A stretch of 64,000 bases of DNA from Batkoa obscura (GCA_030770535.1 JASVEC010000009.1:1-64000); one strand, 5' to 3'. Shown: positions 1 through 10,958, counted from the first letter of the stretch. Numbers and translations are program-made. Notes: generated by a model not told the origin, from the letters alone.

Positions 1-480
1 TTCATGGATAATTTATTTACTGAATGGCTATTAAGACATCCTAATTTTGAATTTGACAGTGATGAGTTTAGTTCAACTCTAACTTTAGATTCAAAGTTAG
101 TTGGATTAGATGGGATTATTAGAAATATGCTAGATAGTAGCAATTACCCTTTGTGTTATAAATTCAAGAGTAGATACCCCAACTTTAGTAGAAATAGTAA
201 CAATAATTTATCGCGTTCGGTCGATAGCTTTGATATATTTAAGCGATTTATTGGAAACCAAACTTTAGATGAAGTAACTAAGAAATTTAATACTACTGAT
301 CATGGAGCTAAGTTGAGTAGAACAGTAACGATCAACAAATTCCCTAAGCTAAGTAAAATAAGTGATGAATGGATAGAAAATAATGGGTTTGATAAAGAAA
401 AGGTAAGAAAGTTTGAAGAGAAACGAATTTTATTCCGCAATATTTTAAATCAAAATGAATTGTTTAAACCGGTTTTATAA
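1..480 (+). CDS. 3' end of an unrecognised gene (possibly complete from ATG at 4)
   Basis: The reading frame is open from the first base and ends at TAA 478-480. The only in-frame Met near the edge is at base 4, so this may be the last exon of a longer gene rather than a 158-residue protein. The product is hydrophilic with no signal peptide or membrane segment. It has an Asn/Ser-rich basic stretch near residues 60-75 and a charged helical tail around residues 125-150. I recognise no family. It converges on the SUN gene, with only 46 bp between the two stops. Confidence 0.55.
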   Translation, partial: FMDNLFTEWLLRHPNFEFDSDEFSSTLTLDSKLVGLDGIIRNMLDSSNYPLCYKFKSRYPNFSRNSNNNLSRSVDSFDIFKRFIGNQTLDEVTKKFNTTDHGAKLSRTVTINKFPKLSKISDEWIENNGFDKEKVRKFEEKRILFRNILNQNELFKPVL

Positions 481-526
481 TACAATAAAATATTGTTATG
501 GAATACTTTATTATGTTCTATATTAT

Positions 527-1378
527 TTAACTAAATGTTACTATTGCTTTTGAATTTTCTTTGACTGTTACAATACATTCTTTACTATCAATTAAGTTAC
601 ACGGCGTATTAATACACTCTCCATATAAACAATCTATTGATAGGTTATATCCAATAGTGTTGAAATGTTTTAAATTAAAGTTAGGATTCAAGGCCATTCG
701 AAAATAAATATTATTTTGATAGCCCAAGTTAGTGCCAAATAAATAAGGTGCCCAATTGCCAATATAGTCATTGGCGTTCCCCCAGTTACAATGTTGGTCA
801 TTGGTATTGAGTGGATTGACATAGAAGTGAGCCGATGTATTCATCCAATAGTCCTTTGGTAGCGTTGTTAAGGGTTGCATTTTATTTGGAAACAATGGAG
901 TTGAAATCAACATGATTTCGGAGCCTGGATATACCGTTTGGCATACCGAAATTGGACGTTCTTTTTTATTAATTAAAAACACACCATCAATCCCTTTTTT
1001 GCACAATGGTTCATCTGGGAAAGGATAAACTAATTTGCCTTGATTACAAAACACACCACCATGTGTAGATCCACAATGATTTAAATCTAAACATTTTATA
1101 CTTGGGTCCCATTGATTTGTATAATATCCAGGCTTACATGAGTATGGGCACCAGTTGCCACTCTTGCATTTTTGGTCTATTGTTGCCCAGCCGCCTTTAG
1201 GTGTTAATACGGATTGTATGTTGGGATCATTAGTGGGTAACTCACAATAAACATCGTCGTAATTTGGTTCATTGCTCGGGTTTATCAGATTGTTTATTTC
1301 ACCTTGTAAACTTAAATATATTTTGGATTGTATTTCAATTATCAAAAGTAGTAATAGAAGTTTATAGTCGATACTCAT
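527..1378 (-). CDS. SUN-family secreted cell-wall protein (GH132)
   Basis: 283 residues, one exon. A hydrophobic N-terminus (residues 6-16, mostly Leu/Ile) looks like a secretion signal. The remainder is the cysteine-rich SUN domain: 'CPYSCKPGYYTNQWDP' near residues 77-92 and 'CNWGNANDYIGNWAPYLFG' near 196-214 match the conserved core of fungal Sun4/Uth1/Sim1 proteins. This fungus-specific family acts on beta-glucan in the cell wall during septation and remodelling. The Ser/Thr-rich linker of yeast homologues is absent, so the protein is nearly a bare domain. It is divergently arranged with the Nudix gene across 315 bp. Family call is confident; the exact enzymatic activity of SUN proteins is debated. 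Confidence 0.9.
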   Translation of the reverse strand: MSIDYKLLLLLLIIEIQSKIYLSLQGEINNLINPSNEPNYDDVYCELPTNDPNIQSVLTPKGGWATIDQKCKSGNWCPYSCKPGYYTNQWDPSIKCLDLNHCGSTHGGVFCNQGKLVYPFPDEPLCKKGIDGVFLINKKERPISVCQTVYPGSEIMLISTPLFPNKMQPLTTLPKDYWMNTSAHFYVNPLNTNDQHCNWGNANDYIGNWAPYLFGTNLGYQNNIYFRMALNPNFNLKHFNTIGYNLSIDCLYGECINTPCNLIDSKECIVTVKENSKAIVTFS

Positions 1379-1693
1379 TTTTATAATGTAATGTAGTATA
1401 AGTTATGTTATATTAAACTTATAATTATACTTTATTAAATATGCCTTTATTAAATAAAAATATGAAAAAATAATGTTTATTTCTTTTTATTAAATTTTAA
1501 CCACTTTATAAAACGTTAGTTATTATAATATCATTTATAAACATTAGTTTAATTTTAAATCATATTATTCTAACTGTTTGATTTTTTTTTTTTAAATAGC
1601 TCGATTTGATTGGATTACTTTTTTAAAACAAATAAAGTGGCTAAATTTGATGAAGTTGTTTTATTTTTAAAATATTTTAAAAATAACAAATAA
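1379..1693. promoter_or_regulatory. Divergent intergenic region between SUN and Nudix genes
   Basis: 315 bp of AT-rich DNA between two head-to-head start codons. It must hold the 5' UTRs and promoters of both genes. There is a poly-T run near 1582-1591. No recognisable specific site was found. Confidence 0.45.
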
Positions 1694-2825
1694 ATGAGTT
1701 TTCTAACCCAAATAGAAGCGTGTGCCAACTTTAAAAAAGAGGAAATAGAATTCAACCTAGTATATCAAAATAACAACGTGGGAATTGTATCCAAAGAAGT
1801 AGCTGCCGAGTTAAAAAATTATAACTCAGAATTATCTCAGCAGAATGAGAAGCAATTATTTAATTTTCAGCAAGATAAAATCACAATAACAAGGGACTAT
1901 TATGACTTTGATACTCTCACTAGAGCTTTTGAGAAACTATTTTTGCAATGGAGAAAAGAAGAAAAGTTTATGGTATTAAATGGTAGTTTTTTTAAAATAG
2001 TAAAATATCTGATTTTTTTTTTAGGTTGGAGAAACGAGTTATATCCAATCTACTATAAAAAAGTAGAACATAATGATAGTGTTGCTTGTGTCATTGAAAG
2101 AGTGGGCTCATTTTTATTAGGTATTAATACCTTTGGGGTACATATCAATGGGTATACATTTAATGAAAACAAAATGTATATTTGGATTGCAAAGCGTTCA
2201 AAAACTAAACCTACTTGGCCAAATATGTTAGATAATATGGTATTTTGCTAAACTTTAGTTTTTTTTGTTTATTCTAAAATTTAAGTGTGCCGGTGGAATC
2301 AGTTATGGGGATTCAGTGTATTCAACTCTACTTAAAGAGTGTTTGGAAGAAGGGAACATACCTAATGAAATAACTAAAAACGTAATTAATAATGATAATA
2401 ATAAGGTAAATTTATTGATTTAAGATAGAGTAAATCTGCAGGAGTAGTTAGCTATATTACTAAAAACGAATTTGGTATCTCATCAGAAACTCAATATATT
2501 TATGACCTTGAGTTACCTTGGGGATATAAACCAACACCAAATGATGGAGAGGTGGGACAATTTTATTGTTGGGAGGTTGATAAGGTAATAAAATAAGTAG
2601 TAATATATTAATAGTATATAATAATGCTGTTAGGTATTAGAAGCGTTAAAAAATAATGAGTTTAAACCTAATTGTGGATTAAGTAAGAATGACATAAAAC
2701 TTTATTAAATGTACGTTAATGTCTATTTAGTCATGATTGATTTCTTCATTCGCCATGGTATTTTGACAGCAGATAGTGAGCCTAATCTGTCCATTATTCA
2801 GGCGTTATGTCACCAACATCTATAG
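1694..2825 (+). CDS. DUF4743-Nudix hydrolase
   Basis: Six exons fit: 1694-1982, 2025-2239, 2286-2381, 2429-2584, 2634-2682, 2731-2825; introns are 42-49 bp with GT..AG ends. The N-terminal DUF4743 region carries 'GWRNELYPIYYKK' and 'KPTWPNMLDNM'. The Nudix half carries 'GGISYGDSVYSTLLKECLEE', a Nudix box in which the first Glu is Asp and the Arg is Lys while the metal-binding Glu pair is kept. The C-terminus has 'MIDFFIRHGIL'. This is the fungal/plant family of yeast YJR142W and Arabidopsis NUDT20/24, cytosolic pyrophosphohydrolases reported to act on damaged thiamine diphosphates. Intron 1 (42 bp, no stop) keeps frame when unspliced. Exon 3-4 borders were chosen to restore 'SKSAGVVSY'. Confidence 0.85.
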
Positions 2826-3777
2826 TGATCGTTGTTGTAATAAATCAAAAATTGAAGTTTACATTTATTGTTATTATTATTTAAGTCAACTTAAATAGTC
2901 AAAATTAATTTCTTGTAATAAAAATAAATCTGTGATTATTTTTTTATTACAAAGTTTGAATTTGTTTTAATCCTTACTTTGCCCTATTTTAAAGGAAAGT
3001 ATATAAATTAAAAAAATCAATTTTATTTGACTGCTTGTTATTTAACACATTGTTATCTTTAATATTACTATGTTCTGTTTATTTAAGTGCCCATGCTTGG
3101 ATTTTAATATTATTTACAACTTAATAATTGTAGTTTAGCATGAATATTAGGTTAACATAGTTGTAGTGTTAATAGAAAATAATAAAAATGGTTAAAATTC
3201 ATAAACTAATTAAATTAAGTAATATCTAATTTCAATTAAAATTTATTAGCATAACTTGAATAGTTCAATGTTCTTATTTATTTTAATCAAAGGTAACTAT
3301 CAATTAGAATTTAATTGATAGAGGCGGCGAATAATACAAAGGGTCTTATTAATAAACAATAATTTAATACTTATTTAATGACTTAAAGTATTTTGAATGG
3401 CACTACTTTTACTAAAAAATTATATTTGTAGAATTTACAAAAAGTAGTTGTTTATCGTTGACCAAATAAGGTATAGATTGACATTTCAAATTTAAGATTA
3501 AAGCAATTTTAATGGTTTGGGTGTTAAAAAATGAAAACAAATTAATATTTAATATTTTATGGCTATTAAACAATAATAAACTGTACTAATAATCTCGACA
3601 ACAACAATAATAAAATTACTAAATGTAGTCATTTATCATTCTAAATAGTTTAATCTAATTTTTATTTGTTATCAACTGATTTCATAACAAATATATAGTT
3701 TATCATTCCAATCTATCCCAAACTATAAATACTTCAATTTTATCCCTTTCTTTGATTTTTAATTTTAATACTAAACA
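2826..3777. other. Intergenic region, nothing recognised
   Basis: About 950 bp of AT-rich DNA between the Nudix gene and TspO, full of stops in all frames. The last 100 bp is presumably the TspO promoter. No repeat or RNA gene was recognised. Confidence 0.5.
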
Positions 3778-4284
3778 ATGACTTTAATCACCCGTATTCT
3801 TGGTTTCTGTGCCTTTATAGCTCTCCCACAAGTATTAGGTTATGCTTCTGGCTCTCATGTACGTAGATTTGCAAATCCATATTATACCAATCTTAAAAAG
3901 CCTTTCTGGGCACCTCCAAGACGACTTATAGGACCAATCTGGACGATTTTATATCTATTACAGGGTATTGCCTCTTATCTTGTTTGGCGCCAAAAAATTA
4001 TCAATAATGTGCCAGTAAAATTTCAAATCTGTTTATATTTAACCCAACTCTTCTTCAATATCAATTTCCCTCCTCTCTTTTTTAGAGTCCAATCAAGGCT
4101 CTTAGCACTGTTTGATATCTTCATTACCTTGATATTAGCTTGCTTTACTACCATTAGCTTCTTGCCTATTTCTCCAAATGCTGCGCTGCTAATGACTCCT
4201 TATTTGGGTTGGTTGTTTATCTCTGGTTACCTTTGTAAAAGAGTTTGGCGTTTAAATCAAAATGTTAAAGAGGAGCAAAATTAG
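3778..4284 (+). CDS. TspO/MBR family membrane protein (translocator protein)
   Basis: 168 residues, single exon, five predicted membrane helices. The family signature is clear: 'NLKKPFWAPPRRLIGPIWTI' at about residues 38-57, 'GIASYLVW' (62-69), 'NINFPPLFF' (about 100-108) and 'LLMTPYLGWLF' (about 141-151), matching the order in animal TSPO and bacterial TspO. The family binds tetrapyrroles and sterols; in eukaryotes it sits in the outer mitochondrial or ER membrane. The Trp of the animal 'NWAWPP' motif is replaced here. The usual length for the family is 155-190. An inverted-repeat element begins about 70 bp after the stop. Confidence 0.93.
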   Translation: MTLITRILGFCAFIALPQVLGYASGSHVRRFANPYYTNLKKPFWAPPRRLIGPIWTILYLLQGIASYLVWRQKIINNVPVKFQICLYLTQLFFNINFPPLFFRVQSRLLALFDIFITLILACFTTISFLPISPNAALLMTPYLGWLFISGYLCKRVWRLNQNVKEEQN

Positions 4285-4351
4285 CTTTTAGAATAAATTC
4301 ATTTATAAAGTATTAGTTGCCTTTATTGTTTAGAGTCATTTTGGTTTAATT

Positions 4352-4458
4352 GTATGGGGATGTATTTTTGTATTTAAGAATTTTACTAACAAATTTTCCA
4401 CTTAAATAGTGCCTAAAAAATGGAAAAAATAATGAAGCCAAAAAAAACATCCCCGTAT
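4352..4458 (+). mobile_element. MITE-like ~105 bp inverted-repeat element, copy 1
   Basis: Begins TATGGGGATGTATTTTTG and ends with its near reverse complement (ACATCCCCGTA). The inner part carries the family's second palindrome (TTTTCCACTTAAATAGTGCC followed by a GGAAAA arm). One of eleven copies in the window. No coding capacity. TA-like flanks fit a Tc1/mariner-type insertion. Confidence 0.85.
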
Positions 4459-4568
4459 TATGTATTTGATTTAAGACAATTTTAAATTAATGGTCTTAAG
4501 TTTGTTATGATTTTTAGAAAATAATGTATAACCGGTATTTACCAACTTGATAATATAGTTAAGGAACC

Positions 4569-4709
4569 ATGGAGTTATTGTACAACTGTCTCAACTCTTT
4601 TGCGACTGCCTTAGTAATAGCTTATATAGCTCTATTATTTATGCATCCAATTTTCATAAAGGCAATCAAATTACTTAGGAAACTTAATATAATTCCTTGT
4701 TATAAATAG
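4569..4709 (+). CDS. Possible small one-helix ORF (46 aa)
   Basis: ATG at 4569 to TAG at 4707-4709. Residues 10-32 form a hydrophobic stretch (ATALVIAYIALLFMHPIFI) followed by a basic segment ending 'LRKLNIIPCYK'. No family is recognised. In DNA this AT-rich an ORF of this length can arise by chance, so this is only a candidate. Confidence 0.2.
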   Translation: MELLYNCLNSFATALVIAYIALLFMHPIFIKAIKLLRKLNIIPCYK

Positions 4710-5572
4710 GCAGTTAGTTAATTCACAAAAGAACTGCAGTAATTGTATTTACAATAATACTGAAATTCAAAAAATTTAAAGATTTTAAAAATTGCCAACT
4801 GATCATATTCCCTCTTTTGCTTTTTAGCTATAATTTAATAAGGTAGGTCTTAATTTAAAAGTTTTCAAATAGTTTATTATAAAGTATACATATTATTATA
4901 AATTTACATATTTAAAACTATTTTTAACCCTCTTTGTACATTTCTGTATGAAATTTTTCTTATTTTATGAGGCTAACAATCTGCCCTTATATAAAACTGT
5001 TTATTAGTAGTAAAGCACATAAGAATACATTTATTGTTCTCAGTATTTTTTGTCCTTTTACCTAACGTAGAATTAAGAAAAGCTACTGGCAAAACATTGA
5101 AACAAAAAAGGATATCTATATGCTGTTACTGCTTCAATTATTTTTTATTTGATCAAATTAGTATGAGTAGGATGTAAACAAGCTTTTACTATATACTTTT
5201 ATTCATCCTATCATTTTAATATGTCTTTAATCTTTAAATTATGATATACTGTACAACTATTTTTAAAGGCTTATTTTTTTTCTATAGTAAAACGTCTGAC
5301 TGATAATTGATGCTATTAACCTTTTGAGTGCCATGGACGATTATTTTCATCAAGCTTAACAACGTAATTACAAAAAAATATTATTCGATTATTTGTAAAA
5401 TGATTTCGCTCTTTAAACAATATTTTCGAAATTTGATCCCCAAAGGGTCAAAAGCTAATTGGTAAAATAAGTCACTAACAATGTTTACCACCCACATTAC
5501 AATTTTCAAAATTTATGATGTAGAAATGTTTGAGATTAGATAAAAAAGGATTTGAGTTATCTTACTTTTTGA

Positions 5573-7503
5573 ATGAAAATAATACCATATAATTTTAATA
5601 AAGAAAGAGAGCGTAAGAAAGGATATAGTTCAAAAGCAAAAAGTAAACAGCTGAATGAAAGGATACTAAGATTGGAGTCACAAGTACAAACAATATTTCA
5701 GTTTATAAAAGATTATGAGTTAACTTTAATCAATTCAAGCTCAAATGGAACACCAATATATTATTATAAGAAACTTCAGTATATAAAAAACTATTTGGTT
5801 TGGGCTTGTAAGCAGTTGAACTCCAATAATGATTTTGATGGTTACAGTTGCACTAATCTTTTTTCAGCTTCTCAGTTTGATACGTATGTGAAGCAAGTTG
5901 ACTCAGTACTAAAGGACTATATTAAACTCAATTCGGACAAATTATTCAACTTAAGGAACAGAACAGGAAGAAGTGCTGAAGGAGTAGGAAATAAGGTAAC
6001 AAGCGTAGATTATGGTAAATTTTTAGAGGATGGAATCCATGCACATCGATGCTTATTATTTGGATCAGGTAATCAGTTTACAGAAAAAGAGTTAAGAGCT
6101 ATACTAAAAAGCAAACAACCCAATTTTTTGTCGTATACTATTTTAAGCACTTTTAGCTCATATGGAAATATATATCATGATCCAACTTTAATAGACATTT
6201 TTAATAAAACTCATTATGAGTCAACAAAGCTAATCTATCAAGCTTTAGATGATGTAAGTATTAATACTCTTAAGGCACTATTGTTACTAAGTAAAGTTGC
6301 ATGCTTTGATTTTAATTGGGACTTGTTGAATCATATTTATCCAATAATATTAAGGATGGCTTATTCATTAGAGATCGATAAAGTGAATTTAAACACAGAC
6401 TTAGAAAATAAAACGTTTGAAGAAGCAACATTAGTAATACAAAAGTATAAAATATGGGAATCTATAGTGATCTTTGCTACAATAAATCATTCTTTGTTTA
6501 AGCAGTTTCCATTAGGGAAACAGTTTGAACTCGAGTTACCCAACTTTAAGGTATTGAAACAAGTTTATCAAAAGTATCCGAATCCGTTCAATGCACTTAC
6601 TAATCAAAAAGAACTTTCGTTCTCTTTTTGGACAAATTTAAATGAGGTATTTTTAATTCTGTCAAAACATATTCTGACTATCAAAGATGAATCATCTAAA
6701 TCCAATCTTGTTTATCTTGAGAATATAAGACTAAAAAACTATGATCTTGAGCGGATACAGAATATTATAAATTACTATTTCGAACCTGATGCTAACTTTA
6801 TTATTGAGGAATATCTAAGATATACCAAAAAGCAGCCATTATATATCCATAATTATTTATGTCGGATCCCAAATAATCATTGTGAACAGCATGGCTATCA
6901 TTTATTAATTCGAAGAAATATACTGTTTTGTATAACACAGATACTTTTAGTAAACCCATAATAATGGATAGTAATCCCATACAAATGGAAGTCCCTCTAA
7001 AAGACATGTTGATTATTCTAGAGGCAGGAATTAAAATGTTTTGTTTTTATAAGATAATAACCTATGTCTATTTTAAAAATATAATCGAGCTTTTAAGTGA
7101 AACTGAAGGTAATGAAGACCTGATTAATGAGATTGAAACTTACCTAAATGAAACCCCAGAACCCAATATAAACCATTACCTCGATGTTTCGATTTATGTG
7201 ACCATCAAGTCGCTTCATTTTGAAAACCTACTTTATTCCATGTATGTGTTCCTATTAGCTATAACCTCGGAGGATTTTCAGCTTCGAAGCAATTATTCTA
7301 ATGAAATGATGGATTATTTGAAACATAACGTATTAATTATTTTGCAAATACTTCAACTTGCTTACAAATCAAAACATATCTATAAAAAATTGGATATCGA
7401 TTATACTTTTCAAAGGTTAAAGATTATATTGACTAATTTTACGATTTCAAAGAAGTTTTTGGAAGATATCAAGAGCATTGTGAATATCGATCAGTTTTAT
7501 TAA
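5573..7503 (+). pseudogene. Fungal transcription-factor-like protein without zinc cluster, frameshifted tandem copy 1
   Basis: Two overlapping frames (5573-6961 and 6928-7503) together cover the same length and order as the intact neighbour at 7713-9647, so one gene has been split by a single-base indel near 6955-6962. The N-terminus is basic and followed by a heptad-like helix (NERILRLESQVQTIFQFIKD, about residues 27-46), as after the zinc cluster of fungal Zn2Cys6 regulators. Around residues 225-295 'NTLKALLLLSKVACFDF' and 'ILRMAYSLEIDKVNL' resemble the fungal-specific middle homology domain. No Cys6 motif precedes it in any frame I checked, so DNA binding is not evident. A base-calling error would equally explain the shift. 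Confidence 0.55.
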
Positions 7504-7712
7504 AGCTATTTATGTTTTTATTTTTATCTTTTATTCACAAATTTATTTATTGTATTATAACAGAAGTTTAAATGATTTAGTGAGAATAGAATAAGGCTAG
7601 TTAATTCCATTTGAAAAAGCGATATTTTTTGGTTCAAAAACGGGTCTTATGATATAAAACTCAGATTTTTTATTTTTTAATTCTAAAAAACATATCATTT
7701 TAATTCAATACC

Positions 7713-9647
7713 ATGATAATTAAAGGTTACACTTTTGATACAAGTGGGGCTAAAAGGAAATATACATTACATAATATAAGAACGAAACAAGAGAAAGTAA
7801 ATGAAAGGATAGACCTTTTAGAGGCACAAACTAAACAGTTGTTTCAAGCGATAAATGAAATTGAATGTGAGTTAAAAAGTTCAACTTTAAGGTCAAAGTC
7901 AATTCTATACTATAACATTAAGAGATTAAATTATATCAAACGATATTTAGTCTGGGCTAGTAACCAAATCAAGCTAAGTACAGGTGCCTCAAAAGAATAT
8001 TTAGAAACTAGATGTTGGGATTATTTCGCTATAAATATAAGAAAAGTAGAAAGTGTTATAGAGGATTATATGAAGTTCCATTCGGATCAATTATATAGTT
8101 TGAGAAACCGCGGTGGTAGAAGCATAGAGCATGTGGGTAGTGAACCGAGCAAGTTTGATTATGGAAGTTTCTTAGAGATAGGGATAGATGCACATAATTG
8201 CATATTGGTAGGATCAGGCTCCGAGTTTACCAGCCAAGAGTTAACTAAAATAATTAAAGACAAGAAAGGCGATTTTATCTATTATACTGTGCTAAGTACA
8301 TTTGGATTTTTTCATGATATGATATGTGATGAAATGTTAAAAGACATATTTAATAAAACTTACAAGGAATCTGTTAATTTGATTTACCAGAGTATTAATA
8401 CAGTAACCTTTGACAATTTAAAAGCGTTAATACTATTTATTAAAATGAGCTGCTATGAATCAAATTTTGAATTGATAAAAAATATCTTTCCAATAGTATT
8501 GAGAATGGCTTATTGTTTTGGGATTGATAAAATTGATTTGAAAGCGGATTTGCAAAATAAATCAAAACAAGAAGTTTGTTTGATACTAAAGAAGTATAAA
8601 TTATGGGCCTATATTTCGTTTTTTATGAATTCAAACAATTTACTCTTTCTCAATCGTAATGCTCTTCCAAAGCATATAGATAGTCAGCCTCTTGATATGC
8701 AGCTATTACATCGACTTGAAATAAAGTATTCCACTTACATTGACAAGTGTGCAGATAATAGGAGGACCCCTTCATTTATCTGGCTTAATTCAATTGAAAT
8801 CTTTGCTATTATTGCTAACCATTTTAAACCATTTAATAACTCAGTCTCCGATTCTGAACAAATTTGTTATAATAAATTCAAATTAACAAACAATGATTAT
8901 AAACGAGTTCAACAAGCAATCGAATGTTATATTCAACCCAATTCTAACTTTATTGAGGAAGAATATTTAAGAGGTGTTAGGAAAGAAGCACTTTGCATGC
9001 ATAATTATCTTTGTCATTTTTCAAATAACCTTTGCATTCATCATAAATTTTATTTTTTAATACGTTACTCTGTTTTGCTCTATTGCAATCAAATTTATTT
9101 AATATGTCCTTATGTTGTTAATAACAAAGTTCAAAGACAAGTATCACCAAGAGATATGTTAATAGTATTAGAAGCAGCCCTTAAAATAACATCGATTTAT
9201 AAAATATTAACCTACGTTTATTTTGAGAACATCATGGAACAGTTAACTGATACGCCAAATAATATTGAACTTATAACCCAACTTAAAAGTTATCTGAATA
9301 ATAACTTGAAACCTAGCACAACTGATACAATTAATAAAATGATTTATTCAATTTTAAGAGCAATCCAGTTTGAAGAGCTACTCAATGCCTTTTATGTATT
9401 CCTTCTAGCAATAACATGCGAGAAATTTCAACTTCAAAGTAATTGTCCTAATGAAGTAATGGACTTTTTGAAACAAAATTGTATATCTATTTTAGAACTA
9501 TTTCAACTTGCTTATAACTTGGAAAGATTTACTAATAAATCTGACATCGATTTTGTAATTCAAAGAGTTCAAATACTATTATTTGAGTTCCCTATTTGTT
9601 CTGAACTTAAAGATACTTTACTTGCTTGTTTGGATGTTAAGGAGTAA
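7713..9647 (+). CDS. Fungal transcription-factor-like protein without zinc cluster, intact tandem copy 2
   Basis: 644 residues, single exon. It is colinear with the preceding gene: basic start, dimerisation-type helix 'NERIDLLEAQTKQLFQAINE', shared blocks 'LRNRGGRS', 'DYGSFLEIGIDAH', 'VGSGSEFTSQEL', then a fungal_trans-like region ('NLKALILFIKMSCYESNFEL', 'IVLRMAYCFGIDKIDL') and a C-terminal helical block from 'SPRDMLIVLEAALKI' on. It lacks the N-terminal Zn2Cys6 cluster, as does its neighbour, so the loss predates the duplication. It could act as a non-DNA-binding partner or dominant regulator. The family call rests on pattern, not on an alignment. Confidence 0.6.
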   Translation: MIIKGYTFDTSGAKRKYTLHNIRTKQEKVNERIDLLEAQTKQLFQAINEIECELKSSTLRSKSILYYNIKRLNYIKRYLVWASNQIKLSTGASKEYLETRCWDYFAINIRKVESVIEDYMKFHSDQLYSLRNRGGRSIEHVGSEPSKFDYGSFLEIGIDAHNCILVGSGSEFTSQELTKIIKDKKGDFIYYTVLSTFGFFHDMICDEMLKDIFNKTYKESVNLIYQSINTVTFDNLKALILFIKMSCYESNFELIKNIFPIVLRMAYCFGIDKIDLKADLQNKSKQEVCLILKKYKLWAYISFFMNSNNLLFLNRNALPKHIDSQPLDMQLLHRLEIKYSTYIDKCADNRRTPSFIWLNSIEIFAIIANHFKPFNNSVSDSEQICYNKFKLTNNDYKRVQQAIECYIQPNSNFIEEEYLRGVRKEALCMHNYLCHFSNNLCIHHKFYFLIRYSVLLYCNQIYLICPYVVNNKVQRQVSPRDMLIVLEAALKITSIYKILTYVYFENIMEQLTDTPNNIELITQLKSYLNNNLKPSTTDTINKMIYSILRAIQFEELLNAFYVFLLAITCEKFQLQSNCPNEVMDFLKQNCISILELFQLAYNLERFTNKSDIDFVIQRVQILLFEFPICSELKDTLLACLDVKE

Positions 9648-10108
9648 AAATAGTTTATACTTATATAAATCATCCATACTCATTTTATAGTTTAGTTATT
9701 GTATTTTCGTTTTTTAATTTGTGTAAAGTAAAATAAATGTTTATTATGATAATCATTGTATTGTTCTTATGTTAAGCGTTTATTTTTTAGAGATTGTTTA
9801 TAATAATTCTAGAATTTTTTTACTATTTATACAGACATCTATTTTATTATAAAAAATATTTGTAAACAATGTTTACCCTTTTTACTGATGTTATAACCTT
9901 GTTTTTATCTAAATCGACATATTCAATAGAGCATAAAAATACCAATATAATATACTATAACAATGGCAAGTTCTTTAAAATCCGAGTTGTTTTTTTAGCA
10001 ATATCTTTTTACTCTTATATTACTGAACACTAAGTCTTATATTTATAATATAATTGCGTTTAAAAATTTTGAAAAGGTTATTTTATTATTCGTTTAGTTA
10101 TAATCAAC

Positions 10109-10214
10109 ATTTGGGGATATATTTTTGAATTTAAGAATTTTACTAACAATTTTTCCACTCAAATAGCACTTAAAAGATGGAAAAAGTAATAAAGTCAATA
10201 AAAACACCCCCATT
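10109..10214 (+). mobile_element. MITE-like element, copy 2
   Basis: ATTTGGGGATATATTTTTG at the left and AACACCCCCATTT at the right; internal 'CCACTCAAATAGCACTTAAA' block. Ends are more diverged than in copies 5, 9 and 11. Confidence 0.8.
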
Positions 10215-10518
10215 TAAAATGTTAAAAACTATTATTCCTAAATATTTATTTCGGAAACAAATTATAAAAAATAAAACAAAAAAAATTATTAAATTAAAAT
10301 ACTCTATTTTCAAATATTCTAAATCAAATAAAATAGTATTACGCTCTATTTTAGATAAATTAATATGATTAAAAGAGGAAGCCTTGAAGCATATAAAAGT
10401 ACAGTATTAACAAAGTAATTTTACATAATAAACAAACAACTCAAAAATCGGTAACTATAATAAAAACTAGGAAATAAAGAGCAAAAAATAGTTATTAGTA
10501 ATTAGATACGGAAAAACA

Positions 10519-10622
10519 TTTGGGGATGCATTTTTGTGTTTAAGGATTTTACTTAATTTTTCTACTCAAATAGCATTTAAATGATGGAAAAAGTAATGAA
10601 GCCAAAAAAATCATCCACATTC
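10519..10622 (+). mobile_element. MITE-like element, copy 3
   Basis: Left end TTTGGGGATGCATTTTTGTG, right end AAATCATCCACAT. The 'TTTTACTAACAA' block is shortened by a small deletion. Same orientation as copies 2 and 5. Confidence 0.8.
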
Positions 10623-10702
10623 TTCTAATCAAATTAAAAATAAAAACGCTCACAAAAAATAGAAAGCAATCAAATAACAATAAGTAATAAAGTTTTTGAT
10701 GC

Positions 10703-10807
10703 ATATGGGGATGTTTTTTTTGGTTTCATTATTTTTCCATTTTTTAAGCGCTATTTAAGTGGAAAGATGTTGGTAAAATTCTTGAACAAAAAAATACATC
10801 CTCATAT
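10703..10807 (-). mobile_element. MITE-like element, copy 4 (opposite orientation)
   Basis: Reverse orientation: starts ATATGGGGATGTTTTTTTTG, passes through 'TTTTTTAAGCGCTATTTAAG', ends ATACATCCTCATAT. It lies about 45 bp before copy 5. Confidence 0.85.
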
Positions 10808-10851
10808 TGTTTAAAAGATGTTCTTATTTTTAAAAAGCCCAAAGTTCAAAA

Positions 10852-10958
10852 ATATGGGGATGTATTTTTGTGTTTAAGAATTTTACTAACAAATTTTCCG
10901 CTTGAATAGCGCTTAAAAGGTGGAAAAAGTAATGAAATCAAAAAAATCATCCCCATAT
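10852..10958 (+). mobile_element. MITE-like element, copy 5 (near-consensus)
   Basis: ATATGGGGATGTATTTTTGT at the left and AAAATCATCCCCATAT at the right, giving perfect 11-12 bp outer termini. The central AGCGCT dyad is intact. One of the best-preserved copies. Confidence 0.88.

Larger units (their letters stand above)
4285..5572. other. Intergenic region with one MITE copy
   Basis: About 1.3 kb, AT-rich. It holds the inverted-repeat element at 4352-4458 and a possible 46-codon ORF (4569-4709). Nothing else was recognised; the last stretch is presumably the promoter of the downstream transcription-factor-like gene. Confidence 0.5.

Noticed and set aside
10177-10368. 63-residue basic ORF
   Set aside because: It starts inside MITE copy 2 and has no family signature; Lys/Ile-rich ORFs of this size are expected by chance here.
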